A DNA stretch of 64,000 nt, from assembly GCF_014698035.1 (NCBI RefSeq), contig NZ_JACJSF010000002.1, positions 62,001-126,000 of the forward strand, written 5' to 3'. Positions within the stretch are counted from its first letter, which is position 1; the number at the start of each line of letters is the position of its first letter. Shown here piece by piece: positions 63,601 to 64,000 of this stretch. The stretch is from Desmonostoc muscorum FACHB-395. GTDB taxonomy: Bacteria; Cyanobacteriota; Cyanobacteriia; Cyanobacteriales; Nostocaceae. The position numbers and the translations under genes were made by a program. The notes beneath the pieces were generated by a model. The model was not told the origin of the DNA and searched no databases. It saw nothing but the letters and a program-made list of their open reading frames with translations.

Positions 63601-64000
63601 ATGATTGTCATGAGTAGATTTAAGGTAAGACAGAAGTTACAGAAATATTTTGCTGCTGACATACACAAAGCTACTTTGAGTACATTTGTATTCTTTGGTG
63701 TCAGTTTTGGGTTTGCTGCCTTAAGTTCGCCAGCATCCGCAAGTTTGTTGTTTCGTGAGAGCTTCGACAATGCGGCACTTTCCATAGATGCTTTTGGTAG
63801 CACCAGCAACAATGGTACATTGCAAACAGATGTACCTGTAGGTGCAACTGTTCTCAAAGCTTATCTTTATGCGTCTTCCGTTTGGGAGAATTTTAATGGG
63901 CCTGTAAGTGACGTCAAACTGAACGGTAATTTGTTGAAGGTTGCTGATGCCTTTCTACTCACGCCCGATGAGAACCCAGCAACTACTGTACGTTGGGATG
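63601..64000 (+). CDS. Secreted protein, cut by the window edge
   Basis: An open frame from the ATG at 63601 (or 63610) to the end of the window, 133 codons. A Sec signal peptide is clear (FVFFGVSFGFAALSSPASA), followed by a beta-rich mature part (VPVGATVLKAYLYASSVWEN, then VSDVKLNGN). The C-terminus is outside. It may carry a PEP-CTERM sorting signal and be a client of the exosortase in this window, but that is a guess. Confidence 0.7.
   Translation, partial: MIVMSRFKVRQKLQKYFAADIHKATLSTFVFFGVSFGFAALSSPASASLLFRESFDNAALSIDAFGSTSNNGTLQTDVPVGATVLKAYLYASSVWENFNGPVSDVKLNGNLLKVADAFLLTPDENPATTVRWD

Overview
The window comes from a filamentous, nitrogen-fixing cyanobacterium of the Nostoc/Anabaena type. 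The evidence is dense GCGATCGC (HIP1) octamers, many heptamer-type tandem repeats between genes, a heterocyst-type nif gene order (nifB-fdxN-nifS-nifU-glbN, running towards nifH at the left edge), and typical cyanobacterial genes (gap2, ictB, exosortase, Ycf29-like regulator). The assignment rests on reading alone; no database was searched.

Layout. 1-5.1 kb: a leftward nif operon nifB, fdxN (uninterrupted), nifS, nifU and a truncated-haemoglobin gene glbN, with a probable nifH start codon at the edge. 5.1-15 kb: an accessory block between the outward-facing promoters of nifB and the serine acetyltransferase gene cysE/nifP. It holds a secreted sorbosone-dehydrogenase-like propeller, then a rightward cassette: a NACHT NTPase with 13 near-identical HEAT repeats, a RelBE-like pair, an orphan HicB-like protein, a small unknown, an HNH nuclease broken by one in-frame stop, another unknown, and a 21-bp minisatellite. 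15-19.2 kb: a second, rightward nif set: cysE/nifP, two small unknowns, nifV, nifZ, nifT and a [2Fe-2S] protein. 19.4-25 kb: a PD-(D/E)XK-like gene cut cleanly by an IS630-type element, two Uma2 nucleases, an orphan FitA-type antitoxin and an acyltransferase. 25-44 kb: mainly housekeeping genes (proS, accB, efp, lumenal cyclophilin, thiL, gap2, nadD, murC, murB, ybaB, smpB, ictB) plus regulators. 44.8-52 kb: a surface/exopolysaccharide set (sugar aminotransferase, exosortase and partner, Wza-like exporter, Wzc-like ATPase). 52-60.6 kb: two rhomboids, MEKHLA and TPR proteins, Uma2 copies, a VapBC pair with a damaged toxin, a HEPN/zinc-ribbon protein and uvrB. 60.8-64 kb: small stress-type or unknown proteins and a secreted protein running off the edge.

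Strongest observations. (1) nifB and cysE/nifP, about 10 kb apart, share one promoter module: three boxes at exact 22-bp spacing and a TGAGTACA-led core identical at 29 of 35 positions. This suggests they once formed one divergent promoter region, now separated by the accessory block. (2) The NACHT protein's HEAT repeats are nearly invariant except at a few positions per 34-residue unit, the pattern expected of a recognition surface diversified by repeat shuffling. (3) Several accessory genes look switched off by single events: the HNH stop codon, the clean IS insertion, VapC Asp to Ala, and a histidine kinase without its histidine.
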